Counted from the stretch's first letter, positions 17,599-26,616 are shown. The stretch: 36,194 nucleotides of DNA from Microcaldota archaeon (GCA_021818545.1 JAKATX010000003.1:1-36194), one strand, 5' to 3'. Notes: generated by a model not told the origin, from the sequence alone. Translations and numbers: made by a program.

Positions 17599-18987
17599 TT
17601 AATTCGCATGAGAGCCTGCAGAACCTTCCAACCCAAGATCCCGCTTGGCTGCATTTATCCCATTCTCGAGCTTCTCCGCGTTGATCGTGAGTATATCGCA
17701 GTCTTTGACTAAAATCCTGCCGTCTACCATTACGTCCCTAACGTCGCTTGACTTCGCCGCGAAAGAAAGATAGCCATAAGGATCGTATATCGGCATCGCG
17801 CTTGGGCTTTTGAGCGACATTATAACGATATCCGCCCTTTTTCCCTCCTTTATGCTGCCTATGCTGCCCTCTTGGCCCATGGCCCTAGCCCCGTTAATCG
17901 TAGCGGATTCGAATGACTGCTTTGCCCCCATGACAGTCAAATCCCCTACCGTGCCTTTTTGTATCAGGGATGCCATCTTCATGACTTCGAACATATCTAG
18001 CAAGTTGCTCGATGCTGCGCTGTCAGTTCCAAGGCTGACGTTTATGCCGCTTGAAATGTACTTTGATATCTTCGCTATGCCTGCACCAAGTTTAAGATTT
18101 GAGAGCGGGCATGAAGCTATCGATGCGCGGCCATGCCGGAAAACTTGGATATCCTTATCGGTCAGGTGGACTGCATGCGCCGCTATGGTCTCGCTGTTGA
18201 GGGCGCCCAAGCCGTCCAGATAAACTGCAATGCCGGATTTGACAGAAACGTTGTATGCGGACTTTATCTCTTTGGGTTCCGTTGCAGCTTCGGCAACGTG
18301 TATCGTATTGAGTATGCGGTATTCAGAGCCATACTTGAGATTGAGCTCTGACCGCTTTGCCTCTATATCCTTCAGCAGATCAGGGCCGCACGTGTAAGGC
18401 GAATGCGGCGACGTGGCGATCCTTATCCTGCCATTGTCTGCGCCATGCCATTCCTTCACCATGTCCTCGGTCTTTTTTAGTGAGCTGGACTTGGACCATT
18501 CGAATGCCGAATGCGTGGCTATTCCCCTTAGACCTGCATTGTACATTGCGGCCGCCTCGCTGCCCGCCTTGTCATAGAAGTACATCGAGACTGCAGAAGT
18601 GGTGCCTGATCTCAGCATTTCTGCAGCTCCCAAAGCCGCGCCAAGTTCTATGTGTTCCGGTTTGAACTTTGCCTCGGCAGGCCAGATTCTACCCTTGAGC
18701 CATTCCATCAATGGAAGGTCCTCGGCGTAACCCCTAAGTAGGCTCATCGCGATATGCGAGTGCGTATTTATGAGTCCTGGTATTGCGATACATCCACTTG
18801 CGTCTATTACCTCAAGCCGTTCCCTGCACTCGCGCCTGATCCTGCTTTCTGTAGCTATCATCCTTATTTTCCTGTCGTCCACCAGTATTGATCTGTTTGT
18901 TATGGCACCGTGTTCCGTTATTATGAACCTTGGATTTTTGATCAGAATGGCAGACGGTTCAGGGAGCCCATTATAATACGCATTCAT
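17599..18987 (-). CDS. MTA/SAH/5'-deoxyadenosine deaminase-type amidohydrolase
   Basis: 462 residues, TRZ/ATZ branch of the amidohydrolase superfamily. Metal ligands: His76 and His78 (INTHSHIAMSLLRG), a later His in TIHVAEAA, and the catalytic Asp in SLGTDSAASSN. The segment LMEWLKGRIWPAEAKF is characteristic of MTA/SAH deaminases, as are SPHSPYTCGPDLL and AAHAVHL. The Methanocaldococcus relative DadD deaminates 5'-deoxyadenosine, SAH and MTA; that activity fits here because a PNP-type phosphorylase follows 68 bases downstream on the same strand. Guanine or chlorohydrolase-like substrates are less likely. It has a TATA-like element about 40 bases before ATG 18987. Confidence 0.82.
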   Translation of the reverse strand: MNAYYNGLPEPSAILIKNPRFIITEHGAITNRSILVDDRKIRMIATESRIRRECRERLEVIDASGCIAIPGLINTHSHIAMSLLRGYAEDLPLMEWLKGRIWPAEAKFKPEHIELGAALGAAEMLRSGTTSAVSMYFYDKAGSEAAAMYNAGLRGIATHSAFEWSKSSSLKKTEDMVKEWHGADNGRIRIATSPHSPYTCGPDLLKDIEAKRSELNLKYGSEYRILNTIHVAEAATEPKEIKSAYNVSVKSGIAVYLDGLGALNSETIAAHAVHLTDKDIQVFRHGRASIASCPLSNLKLGAGIAKISKYISSGINVSLGTDSAASSNLLDMFEVMKMASLIQKGTVGDLTVMGAKQSFESATINGARAMGQEGSIGSIKEGKRADIVIMSLKSPSAMPIYDPYGYLSFAAKSSDVRDVMVDGRILVKDCDILTINAEKLENGINAAKRDLGLEGSAGSHAN

Positions 18988-19199
18988 GTTAACATCATGG
19001 GTTTGGTTAGGCCGAACCCCTATAGGCTTAAGCGGTCAAAATTATTAATCATTGCCCGCATCCGAAGAGTCTGCTCTACTGCGGTAAAACGCCTTGGGCG
19101 GTGCAATTTGGCAGCGCAATGCCCAGCATTGCCAACGACACGAATCAGGAATGAAAAGACTTAAAAGAACTTCTTTTGTATAGTAAATTGGTGTATTGA

Positions 19200-19799
19200 G
19201 TGCCAAAAAGACCAGCGGGAAAAGTGTCTGCAGACCTCAGGTATTCCACGTACATCATACAGATACTCATAGTGATAGTGCTGTCATATCTCGGGATGGC
19301 ATTTGGCGGCAAGGTGGCGGGCGGTGTATCGATTTTCTATTGGGCATACCCATTCTTCATACTTTTCACGTTGTATTGGGGCGTTTGGGGCATAGCAGGC
19401 GCTTATCTGGGAAGCGTGATAGGCGCGGGGCTCTTCAGTGGGCTATCGCCAAGCACTTCCATAATATTCGGCGCCGGTGACCTTATAGCCGCTCTGCTCG
19501 TATACCTGATTTATAGCAGCAGCATGCTAAGAAAGCGCGGGGTCAGCGCGTATGGATATGACATATACAATAACAGACGATCTGCCGCATGGTTCTTCGC
19601 CTGGGTAATCGTCGTATCTAACATAATAGGCGGGCTCATAGGAGTAACAGCCTTGCTTGAATTGGGCTCCATAACGCCGGGAGGATACTTCCTGACCTTC
19701 GGCACGTGGGTGGTAGGGAACGCATTGCTCCTGCTTATATTCCCCGCATTGAGCGAATGGCTCACGCCCATGCTCAAAAGCAACGGGTTGGTTGCCTAA
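19200..19799 (+). CDS. Multi-pass membrane protein, possibly ECF S-component-like
   Basis: 199 residues from GTG 19200 (no better start in this frame). Five to six hydrophobic segments are visible (about 20-35, 45-62, 64-80, 85-103, 132-155, 165-185). The pattern YWGVWGIAGAYLGSVIGAGLF followed by GAGDLIAALLVYLIY resembles small integral transporters such as QueT-like or other ECF substrate-binding subunits, but I cannot assign a family with confidence. No ATPase partner is nearby. It stands 60 bases before rpiB on the same strand, so co-transcription is possible and a vitamin or sugar substrate could be imagined, without direct evidence. Confidence 0.6.
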   Translation: MPKRPAGKVSADLRYSTYIIQILIVIVLSYLGMAFGGKVAGGVSIFYWAYPFFILFTLYWGVWGIAGAYLGSVIGAGLFSGLSPSTSIIFGAGDLIAALLVYLIYSSSMLRKRGVSAYGYDIYNNRRSAAWFFAWVIVVSNIIGGLIGVTALLELGSITPGGYFLTFGTWVVGNALLLLIFPALSEWLTPMLKSNGLVA

Positions 19800-19858
19800 A
19801 CCATCCGATTGCAAAGTTTGCGCGTAGTTGGGCCGTGGTTAGATGGCATGGTGGATTT

Positions 19859-20335
19859 ATGCATAAGAACGTTGTTTATATAGGGAGTGATCATGCAGGC
19901 TTCAAGATGAAGCAGTTGATATCGGCGCACCTCAAGCGGCACGGGATTGAGGTACATGATGAAGGTGCGAGCGCGCTGGTGCCAAATGACGATTACCCTG
20001 ATTATGCGCTCAGGGTATGCACGCAGGTCCTCAGGCACAGGGCCAAGGGCATACTTGTATGTGGGAGCGGACAGGGCATGGACATAGCTGCAAACAAGGT
20101 ACCCGGAATATACGCGTCCATAGCGTGGAACAAGGAAAGCGCGGCGGTGGCCAAAGAACATGACAATGTGAACGTGCTGTGCCTTGCAGGCAAGCTCACG
20201 AAACCCTCAGTGGCTAAAGAGATCGTTTCTACATGGATTAAATTGCGGTTCAGCGACGAACCAAGGCACGTAAGGCGCGTAAACAAGATAAAGCAGATAG
20301 AGAATGCCTTCTTTATGAGGAAAAAGTTGCCTTAG
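19859..20335 (+). CDS. rpiB: Ribose-5-phosphate isomerase B family protein
   Basis: 158 residues from ATG 19859 (MHKNVVYIGSDHAGF), which is exactly the family start; longer frames upstream are not coding. RpiB interconverts ribose-5-phosphate and ribulose-5-phosphate; relatives isomerise other aldose phosphates. Visible: GSDHAGF (9-15), DYPDYA, the catalytic Cys68 in GILVCGSGQGM, AANKVPGIYASI and EHDNVNVL. The GSGQGM loop differs from the commoner GTGIGM, so an altered sugar substrate is possible. Near a phosphorylase, deaminase and aldolase it could supply an isomerase step, but MtnA-type enzymes normally act there. Its stop overlaps that of the convergent hydrolase by 4 bases. Confidence 0.87.
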   Translation: MHKNVVYIGSDHAGFKMKQLISAHLKRHGIEVHDEGASALVPNDDYPDYALRVCTQVLRHRAKGILVCGSGQGMDIAANKVPGIYASIAWNKESAAVAKEHDNVNVLCLAGKLTKPSVAKEIVSTWIKLRFSDEPRHVRRVNKIKQIENAFFMRKKLP

Positions 20336-21144
20336 TCGGCCATTATCCATTTCGATACCTGAAGCGAAACCATGGGCCTGCCCAGGGCCTTAAGATTCAT
20401 GTGCCCCTCATTTTTTATGAGCATCAGCCTCGCTTTATGCCCATTGTTGATCATTCTATACAGGTCTCCGGACCTCCTGAAGTTGACGTCCATGTCTGAC
20501 ATCCCATGTATCAGGAGAACACGCTTCCTGCTCAGCTGCCTTGAGTAGTCGACTGCGTTGATGTCTAATTCCCCATTCTCGAATTTTCGCCATGTTGAAT
20601 CGCTGAGTCTCCACGTGAAAGGCTGCACCCTTTTCATTATCCGCCTGTCATCGCTTATTTTCTCCTCGCTATACTGCGGGCGCTTTCCGGCATCCCTGTA
20701 ATCCGTGGGCGCCGCTATGGCTATTATCTTGTCCACGTCCTTGGACTTCGCCCCTGCAACAAGCACTATGCTGGCGCCGAAACTCCCTCCGATCAGTATT
20801 ATCTCACTGGCCTTCCATGCCACGTTCTTCATGCTGAACAATTCAGTTGCATGGCCGCGCTTCACGAATGATATTGTATCTAGTATTGTGTCCACGCAAT
20901 TTTCGATCGTGGACTTTCCGTAGCTATCGAAAGTGCCGCGGTACTGCGGTATGAATATCATAAAACCCTTTTTGAGAAGACCAGAGAATTCCTGATCAAG
21001 CGGCTTGGATGGCGATGACGGCAGGCCGTGAGCCAGTATTATGGCCTTTCTGGGCTTATTAGCGCCCTGGTACGCGAAGTTTATCATCAGCCCCTTGTAT
21101 CTTGCTGCAAATCTTGAGACTTTAGGGATCAACAGCTTCACCAT
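20332..21144 (-). CDS. Alpha/beta hydrolase (S9-like, serine hydrolase)
   Basis: 270 residues. The hydrolase fold is visible: oxyanion HG at 39-40 (ILAHGLPSSPSKP), nucleophile Ser121 in GGSFGAS, an acidic residue in HGMSDMDVN near 217 and the catalytic His in NEGHMN near 245. The pattern YRGTFDSYGKS and the C-terminal rescue of the triad resemble acylaminoacyl-peptidase/esterase-like proteins lacking the propeller. No signal peptide, so probably cytoplasmic. It starts 17 bases after the ileS stop and is likely co-transcribed with it. Substrate (peptide or ester) cannot be read from the sequence. Confidence 0.78.
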   Translation of the reverse strand: MVKLLIPKVSRFAARYKGLMINFAYQGANKPRKAIILAHGLPSSPSKPLDQEFSGLLKKGFMIFIPQYRGTFDSYGKSTIENCVDTILDTISFVKRGHATELFSMKNVAWKASEIILIGGSFGASIVLVAGAKSKDVDKIIAIAAPTDYRDAGKRPQYSEEKISDDRRIMKRVQPFTWRLSDSTWRKFENGELDINAVDYSRQLSRKRVLLIHGMSDMDVNFRRSGDLYRMINNGHKARLMLIKNEGHMNLKALGRPMVSLQVSKWIMAD

Positions 21145-21161
21145 TTTGCATCGACTGGCAG

Positions 21162-24100
21162 TCAGGCCGAAAGCTTCTTCACTGAAACCTTTATCAGCTC
21201 GCCATCTATGTCCAGGTCTTTGTTGAACGCCCCGCCTGCAGAGCTTATACTGTCAGAAACCTTCGCCGCCCGCATGCTGGCTTTTATCTTATCGGAATGT
21301 TTTGATAGCAGCTGAACAAGCTCCCCTGCTCCTTCATAGCAGAGCTCTATCTTATCTGCTTTCTTTAGCTTCATCTCCTTCCTTATGAGCTGTATGCGCC
21401 GTTCGAATTCGCGCAGAAGCGCCTCCTCCTTGAGCTCCTCGTTGATCCTCGTGTCAACGAACGCCCGCCCGAACTTGAACGGTACCGCGTCGCTGCCGTC
21501 TTCCTTTTGCGATATCGTGAAGTGCTCTGCGCTTATCTCGAACGTTCCCTGGCCGGTATGGAGCTGGTACTTGCCGCCATTGGCTACTGCAGCCTTTAAC
21601 TCGGATGCACTGGAGCGCCTAAGCGCTTCGGCAACAGAAGGCGCCTTGTCCTTGAACGATGGGCCTAGTTTTGCAAAAAGCGGCTTGACCTCTTCGTTGG
21701 CAGGTTGGCCTATCTTGACCTCAAGTCTCTTGGTATTTATGTAATCGCTTATTATGGTTGAAAGCCTTTGTACCGCTAACTGCGACGCTTCGTCTTTGAG
21801 CTCTACAGTGGCCGAGAGGACAGGGCATCTCAGCGTTATGCCCGCTTTTTCCCTGCTATTGAGAAGCGCGGTTATCGTTTCCTTCGCAACTTCCATATCG
21901 GCTTCGAGCGTGTCGTTGAAGGACTTTTGTCTCGGCTTGGGCCACCGCTCCAGGAATATGCTGTCGTTCCTTGCGTACCTGTCCAAGTAGACCGCCTCCG
22001 ACACGAAAGGCGTTATCGGGGATATCAGGACAAGGGTGCGGTATAGTATGTAGTCCATTATATTGATTATCTTCTTTACCTGGCCCCTGCTGCCGTATAT
22101 CATGCGCTTCTTTGCAATCTTTATGTAGAACCTGCTGAAATCCTCTATTATGAACCCTTTAAGCGCTGTGGCCGCATTGTAGGCTTCATAGCCATCCAAC
22201 GATTTCGCCACCTCAGCGGATACGTGCTCGAGGCGCGACAGTATCCATGCGTCTATTGTTTCCATCCCTTTAGGCGAGAGCCTTTCCCTCATCTCGGGCT
22301 TGTATCCGAGCATCTCTTCGTATTCCGTTAGGAGGTTGGATACGTTGTGCAGTATGCTTATCACTTTCTCTGTATCCTTTATCTCTGCTATGGCCAGGTC
22401 GTTGAGCGTCTTGTTCAGTATCGGGTTGAACGAGGAGCACCAGAGCCTGAAAGCGTCCGCAGTTGATATCTTCAGCATCTCGTTGAGCGGCTTGTAGTTG
22501 CCCAGGCTCTTGCTCAGCTTCCTTCCGTCCGGTCCGAACAGTATGCCGTGCACTACGATGTGCTTGAACGGCTTCTTTCCATATACCATCATGCTGCTCT
22601 TCAGCATGTACTGGAACCATCCCCTTATCTGTTCCACGTACTCCACTATTAGCTCGGTGGGCAGGAAGCTGCCGAACTGCTCCGCAGTCAGACTGGCCCT
22701 AAAGGCGACGCTGGAATCCCACCAGACGTCAAGCACGTCATGGACGCGGGACATGTCGCCGCCGCACTTCCGGCATTTAAGTGTCACTTTGTCTATGTGG
22801 GGCCTGTGGAGGTCGGTCAAGCCGTCCACAACGCCGGGATTTACAGCGTTTGACTTCAACTCGGCCAACGAACCTATCACTTCATAATTGCTGCAAGCTT
22901 TGCATTCCCATATCGGCATTGGTGTGCCCCAATACCTCTGCCTGGAGACACACCAGTCCGGCGTGTTGGTAAGTATTGAATCCTCCCATCCGCGCACTTC
23001 GTCAGGGTGCCATGAAGTCCTGTCGTTCTGTTTTACCAGCCTATTCTTGAGCCTCTGCATGTTGAAAAGCCACTGGTCAGTGGCCAGGAATATGAGCTTG
23101 TTTCCGCACCTCCAGCAATGCGGGTAGCTGTGTCTTATGAAACCTTTGCTAAGTACTGCGCCAAGAGATTCTAGATCGTGGAGTACGGCCTTGTTCGCAT
23201 CGTATGGTATCTTTATGCCCTTGTACGAGCCGCCCTCTTCATCGTATGTTGCATCCATACCCACAGGGGAGAACGCGGGAAGCCTGTTTTTCTGCCCTAG
23301 CTGGTAGTCCTCTATGCCGTGGCCAGGCGCCACATGCACGAGCCCTGTTCCGTCTTCCATTGAGACAAAACTGTCTGAAAGTATTATTCTGTGGTATTTC
23401 CTGAGCTCTTTCTGCTTCTCCACCTTCTCCTCAAGCGGGCTAACGTACATTATGCCGTCAAGTTCGCTGCCGTAGAACTCTGAAACAACGGTAAAGCTTT
23501 CGTTTAGCACCTCGGAGAATGCCTGCAGCCTTGGCTTTGCCAGTATCAAGTTGCGCTGCCCGACTTTTATCATTACGTATAATTCCTTTGGATTTGCCGC
23601 TATGGCGACGTTGGCAGGAAGCGTCCATGGGGTAGTAGTCCATACGGCCAGGTACGCATCGGCATCGATCTTTATCTTGGGTTTGCTGCGTTCTTTGTCG
23701 ATTCTGAAGGCCAGGAATAGCGATGGATCGTCTACATCCTTGTATTCCACTTCCATGCTGCCCTGTGACAGCGAGGTTTCGCAATGGGGGCAATAGACGA
23801 GCGTCTTCTTGCCCTTGTACAGGTAGCCATTGCTGCTCGCCTCCTTGAACATCAACCACGCGGTTTCTATGTATTGATTCGTGTACGGCAGATACGGGTT
23901 CTTGAAATCCAATGATATCCCATACCGCTCGTAGTCCGCGTCAATCCTCCCGATATACTTCTCGACATATGACTTGCACTCGCTTATAAACTTCTCCAGG
24001 CCGACTTTCTGCTCTATGTCCTTCTTGTCTGTTATGCCTAGCGCCTTCTCAAGCTTGTTTTCTATCGGCAGTCCATGCACGTCATAGCCGGCCCTGTCAA

Positions 24101-24317
24101 CGACATCGAATCCGCGGTATCTCTTGTATCTTACGTATATGTCCTTTAGCGTCTTTACCCATATGTGGCCGGGGTGCAAATCTCCTGTCACGTAAGGCGG
24201 GCCGTCTAGGAAATAGAACTTCTTGCCGCCAAGCGCCTTTGCCCTGACCTTGTCGTTTATGCCTTCGCTACGCCAGCGCTCCAGTACCTTCTCTTCCTCT
24301 TTGATGAAATCCGCCAT
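21162..24317 (-). CDS. ileS: Isoleucyl-tRNA synthetase
   Basis: 1051 residues, the archaeal/eukaryal length. Charges tRNA-Ile in the cytoplasm. Visible: class I HIGH motif as HPGH at 48-51 after DGPPYVTGDL, the WVKTLKDIYVRYKRYRG and GYDVHGLPIE segments, the editing (CP1) domain with TTPWTLPANVAIA, Cys pairs that could bind zinc (CPHC, CWRC, CKAC, CRKC), and the KMSKS loop GRKLSKSLGNYK near 600. GLPIE and DGTGLVHVAPGHG mark it as Ile rather than Val or Leu enzyme. The anticodon-binding and C-terminal domains are complete. Upstream of the hydrolase in a likely two-gene unit. Confidence 0.96.
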   Translation of the reverse strand: MADFIKEEEKVLERWRSEGINDKVRAKALGGKKFYFLDGPPYVTGDLHPGHIWVKTLKDIYVRYKRYRGFDVVDRAGYDVHGLPIENKLEKALGITDKKDIEQKVGLEKFISECKSYVEKYIGRIDADYERYGISLDFKNPYLPYTNQYIETAWLMFKEASSNGYLYKGKKTLVYCPHCETSLSQGSMEVEYKDVDDPSLFLAFRIDKERSKPKIKIDADAYLAVWTTTPWTLPANVAIAANPKELYVMIKVGQRNLILAKPRLQAFSEVLNESFTVVSEFYGSELDGIMYVSPLEEKVEKQKELRKYHRIILSDSFVSMEDGTGLVHVAPGHGIEDYQLGQKNRLPAFSPVGMDATYDEEGGSYKGIKIPYDANKAVLHDLESLGAVLSKGFIRHSYPHCWRCGNKLIFLATDQWLFNMQRLKNRLVKQNDRTSWHPDEVRGWEDSILTNTPDWCVSRQRYWGTPMPIWECKACSNYEVIGSLAELKSNAVNPGVVDGLTDLHRPHIDKVTLKCRKCGGDMSRVHDVLDVWWDSSVAFRASLTAEQFGSFLPTELIVEYVEQIRGWFQYMLKSSMMVYGKKPFKHIVVHGILFGPDGRKLSKSLGNYKPLNEMLKISTADAFRLWCSSFNPILNKTLNDLAIAEIKDTEKVISILHNVSNLLTEYEEMLGYKPEMRERLSPKGMETIDAWILSRLEHVSAEVAKSLDGYEAYNAATALKGFIIEDFSRFYIKIAKKRMIYGSRGQVKKIINIMDYILYRTLVLISPITPFVSEAVYLDRYARNDSIFLERWPKPRQKSFNDTLEADMEVAKETITALLNSREKAGITLRCPVLSATVELKDEASQLAVQRLSTIISDYINTKRLEVKIGQPANEEVKPLFAKLGPSFKDKAPSVAEALRRSSASELKAAVANGGKYQLHTGQGTFEISAEHFTISQKEDGSDAVPFKFGRAFVDTRINEELKEEALLREFERRIQLIRKEMKLKKADKIELCYEGAGELVQLLSKHSDKIKASMRAAKVSDSISSAGGAFNKDLDIDGELIKVSVKKLSA

Positions 24318-24413
24318 TCAACCATTCTTGGCATCACATGCCCCGAACCGCATGTATTGTTGTCCGGATAGATATTGAGACGTTAACAATTTAATAGCTC
24401 TATGGAAGAAACA

Positions 24414-24432
24414 ATAATCCTATAAGGATTAT
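24414..24432. promoter_or_regulatory. Palindrome around a TATAA core before the 24443 methyltransferase
   Basis: ATAATCC and GGATTAT flank TATAA, a perfect 7-bp dyad ending 10 bases before ATG 24443. It is too close to be the TATA box of that start, so it may be an operator or the leader of a slightly longer transcript. Confidence 0.4.
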
Positions 24433-24442
24433 CGATGATGCT

Positions 24443-25216
24443 ATGAGGGATGGAGATACCGACAGCGTGATATGGCACATAGACAGGAACTCTATGCCAA
24501 AGGAGAGAAATGAGCTGGAAACTGCTTATCTCGATTCTATAATAAGGCTGGGCTCTAGAAAGACAGGGGAACGTTATGAAACCGTGCTTGACGTACCTTG
24601 CGGCATAGGGAGATTGCACCGCAGCTTGAGGAGATGCGGTTATGACGTTTACGGATTGGACATAAACAGCAACTTCATAGCAGAAGCGAGAAAAGCCAAT
24701 CCAGGATACATGGACAGATACTTTTTAGGCGATATGCGATCATTTCGCTTAGGCATGCAGTTCGACGTCGTTATGTCATGGTTCACGAGCTTCGGCTACT
24801 TCAAAGCTGATGATGACAAGAAGACCCTCAATGCGATGGCATCCCACATGAGAAGTGGAGCGCTTGTCATACTGGACTTGGTTAACGAAGACTGGTATAA
24901 AGCCAACATGACGGATGGCTATCTCGGTGTTTCGAAGAACGGGAATTTTGTGGAGGTTGAGGACACCGAAGCGCCTAGCGTAGTAGGAGGCGCGTCCCAG
25001 ACCGTACATTCCAGCAGGCTTTACAGGAGGCGAGGAAGGGATCTTGTATTCGTAAGGGATTTTAGAGTGCCCATACGCCAGTATACTTTACAAGGCATAA
25101 CAAAGATGCTGGATGAAGTAGGCATAAGCGTCGCATACACTTTCGAGAGGATGAACTACAAGCGGCCCACTCCTGCATCGTCCCACAACTTCATCGTCGC
25201 GGGCATCAAGGATTAA
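24443..25216 (+). CDS. Class I SAM-dependent methyltransferase
   Basis: 257 residues. Rossmann-type methyltransferase: motif I VLDVPCGIGRLHRSL at about 48-62, acidic GLDINSNFI after strand 2, GDMRSFRLGMQFDVVMSWFTSFGYF at motif II/III, and an ILDLVNEDWY strand 5. The insertion and the C-terminal beta-rich part (SRLYRRRGRDLVFVRDFRV, RQYTLQGITKMLDEVG) are typical of small-molecule methyltransferases with a cap. The substrate is not recognisable. It stands alone between the divergent ileS and the convergent zincin gene, 7 bases from the latter's stop. Cytoplasmic. Confidence 0.78.
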   Translation: MRDGDTDSVIWHIDRNSMPKERNELETAYLDSIIRLGSRKTGERYETVLDVPCGIGRLHRSLRRCGYDVYGLDINSNFIAEARKANPGYMDRYFLGDMRSFRLGMQFDVVMSWFTSFGYFKADDDKKTLNAMASHMRSGALVILDLVNEDWYKANMTDGYLGVSKNGNFVEVEDTEAPSVVGGASQTVHSSRLYRRRGRDLVFVRDFRVPIRQYTLQGITKMLDEVGISVAYTFERMNYKRPTPASSHNFIVAGIKD

Positions 25217-25223
25217 CAGCACA

Positions 25224-26291
25224 TCATTCTACGAGGAAGTGCTTTACCTCCATCTCGTATACCATGTCTGCCTTCCCTGTGCGGCCCGTCATGGCTGCAA
25301 TCTTGTCTAGCATCTCCTGGCTAAGTTCTCCCTGCAGGCGCATCTGCTTGGCGGCCTGCTTCTCATCTATAGAGCCCTTGCCCCTTAGCATTCTTCCCAA
25401 TGACTTAGACTTGTCTATCTTCTCAAGTTCCAGGGCGCTGCCGGATATGTTAAGCACGTACTTGTCCAGCCCATCAAGCTGATCGGATGACTCCAATGCG
25501 ATTTTTATGACTTCTGCCAGGGACATGTTAGGGTTGGACTTCAATGCGGTAGCAAATCCTATTATCGCATAATCGTAATAGACAGAGCGCGTTGCGTGGA
25601 GATCTATGTCCCCCATCCTGGCTTCTTTCTCCTTGTTCGTAAGGGTAGGCCATTCCGCCTTGAGCTTCTCATTGTACTCCAGGAACGCTTCCTGCTTGCT
25701 CTTGACCGCCTCAAGCATAGCATCCGCTACGGAATCATTGTCGACGGGCCTGCCGTTCACCTTCTGCGCTATATAGAAGCCTATGACCTCGGCCAGCCCA
25801 TCGTCCTTGCGCCTCCAAAGGCCCTCCCGGTAGCTGTAGCCGTTCTCGGAATCGAAGAATGCAGCATGGGTCAGCGCATGGCCAAGCTCGTGGCCTATCA
25901 CGTGGGTGAATTCGTACCTGAGCTTGTCTGCCATGTATGTATCGCCATTGGCCTCGGCCCTCTTCATGTCGGTATACATCTTGTAGCCTCTCTGGTACAC
26001 CTGTATCCTGTTGAAGAACGAGCTATATGAAGCTATGGCGCCGTCGGCATAATCATTGGGCGATGTCTTCAGCGTTGGCTGGGTCAATGACGAAGGGCTG
26101 CCGTTGTTCGCGTTCAGCTCGGCGCGCACTTGCTTGTACAGCGCGTTTATGTAGTTGAACACAGCCTTCTCCTCGTCCTCGGAATACGCCTGGAATTCTG
26201 CCTCATCCTTAGTCCCGGAGGCAGCGTTGACTACTGGCATAGTTGTTAGATCAATAATTGAATTCCCGTTCGATTTTTCTTTTCTTGCCAT
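25224..26291 (-). CDS. Zincin-type metalloprotein (HELGH motif), unknown function
   Basis: 355 residues from ATG 26291 (MARKEKSNGN), chosen because a GGTGA ribosome site lies five bases upstream; the longer frame to 26336 would overlap the TRAM gene. HELGH at 134-138 inside an amphipathic helix, and Glu168 (DDGLAEVIGFYIA) 30 residues later, fit a gluzincin-like Zn site (H, H, E). There is no signal peptide or membrane helix, so it would act inside the cell. The N-terminal 60 residues look disordered and Asp/Glu-rich; the C-terminal part is helical. I do not recognise the family. Its ribosome site overlaps the stop of the TRAM-domain gene, so the two are coupled. Confidence 0.6.
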   Translation of the reverse strand: MARKEKSNGNSIIDLTTMPVVNAASGTKDEAEFQAYSEDEEKAVFNYINALYKQVRAELNANNGSPSSLTQPTLKTSPNDYADGAIASYSSFFNRIQVYQRGYKMYTDMKRAEANGDTYMADKLRYEFTHVIGHELGHALTHAAFFDSENGYSYREGLWRRKDDGLAEVIGFYIAQKVNGRPVDNDSVADAMLEAVKSKQEAFLEYNEKLKAEWPTLTNKEKEARMGDIDLHATRSVYYDYAIIGFATALKSNPNMSLAEVIKIALESSDQLDGLDKYVLNISGSALELEKIDKSKSLGRMLRGKGSIDEKQAAKQMRLQGELSQEMLDKIAAMTGRTGKADMVYEMEVKHFLVE

Positions 26292-26295
26292 ATTT

Positions 26296-26300
26296 TCACC
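26296..26300 (-). promoter_or_regulatory. Ribosome binding site of the zincin gene, overlapping TRAM-gene stop
   Basis: GGTGA on the minus strand; its TGA is at the same time the stop codon of the upstream TRAM gene. It decides the start of the zincin at 26291 and implies translational coupling. Confidence 0.65.
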
Positions 26301-26589
26301 AATTCCCAGCATGAGCGATAGCATTGGCAAAGCCACCCATCAATTCAGTTATTGACACCTTGACTTTCTGGCCCACCTTTAGGCCTTTGCCATCGATAAA
26401 TATCATGTATGAATGACCGTGCTCGTCCTTTATGGACGCTTCGCCGCGGCCGCTTGCAAGCAGCTTCTCTATTTTGACCTCAAGTTCCTGCCCCACTTCG
26501 ACAGGACCTCCATTTGGCACGCCTAGGTAAGCATCGACAGATTCATCATCTCTAGCGTCCTTACCTGCCATTACAGCGCACTTTTGCAT
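26296..26589 (-). CDS. Small TRAM-domain protein
   Basis: 97 residues from ATG 26589 (MQKCAVMAGKD; ATG 26571 is an alternative). The frame remains open further upstream to 26793, but a TATA box at 26617-26626 places transcription start near 26595, so the upstream part is not coding. The body GQELEVKIEKLLASGRGEASI through GLKVGQKVKVSITEL is a TRAM fold, a beta-barrel that binds RNA and also occurs in tRNA-modifying methylthiotransferases; stand-alone TRAM proteins are common in archaea and some act as RNA chaperones. RNA binding is inferred. First gene of a coupled pair with the zincin. Confidence 0.75.
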   Translation of the reverse strand: MQKCAVMAGKDARDDESVDAYLGVPNGGPVEVGQELEVKIEKLLASGRGEASIKDEHGHSYMIFIDGKGLKVGQKVKVSITELMGGFANAIAHAGNW

Positions 26590-26616
26590 CGGCCTATTTA
26601 TGATTGTGATATATTC

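Noticed and set aside
19706-19858. Longer RpiB starting upstream of 19859
   Set aside because: It would overlap the membrane-protein gene, and the RpiB family begins exactly at MHKNVVYIGSDHAGF.
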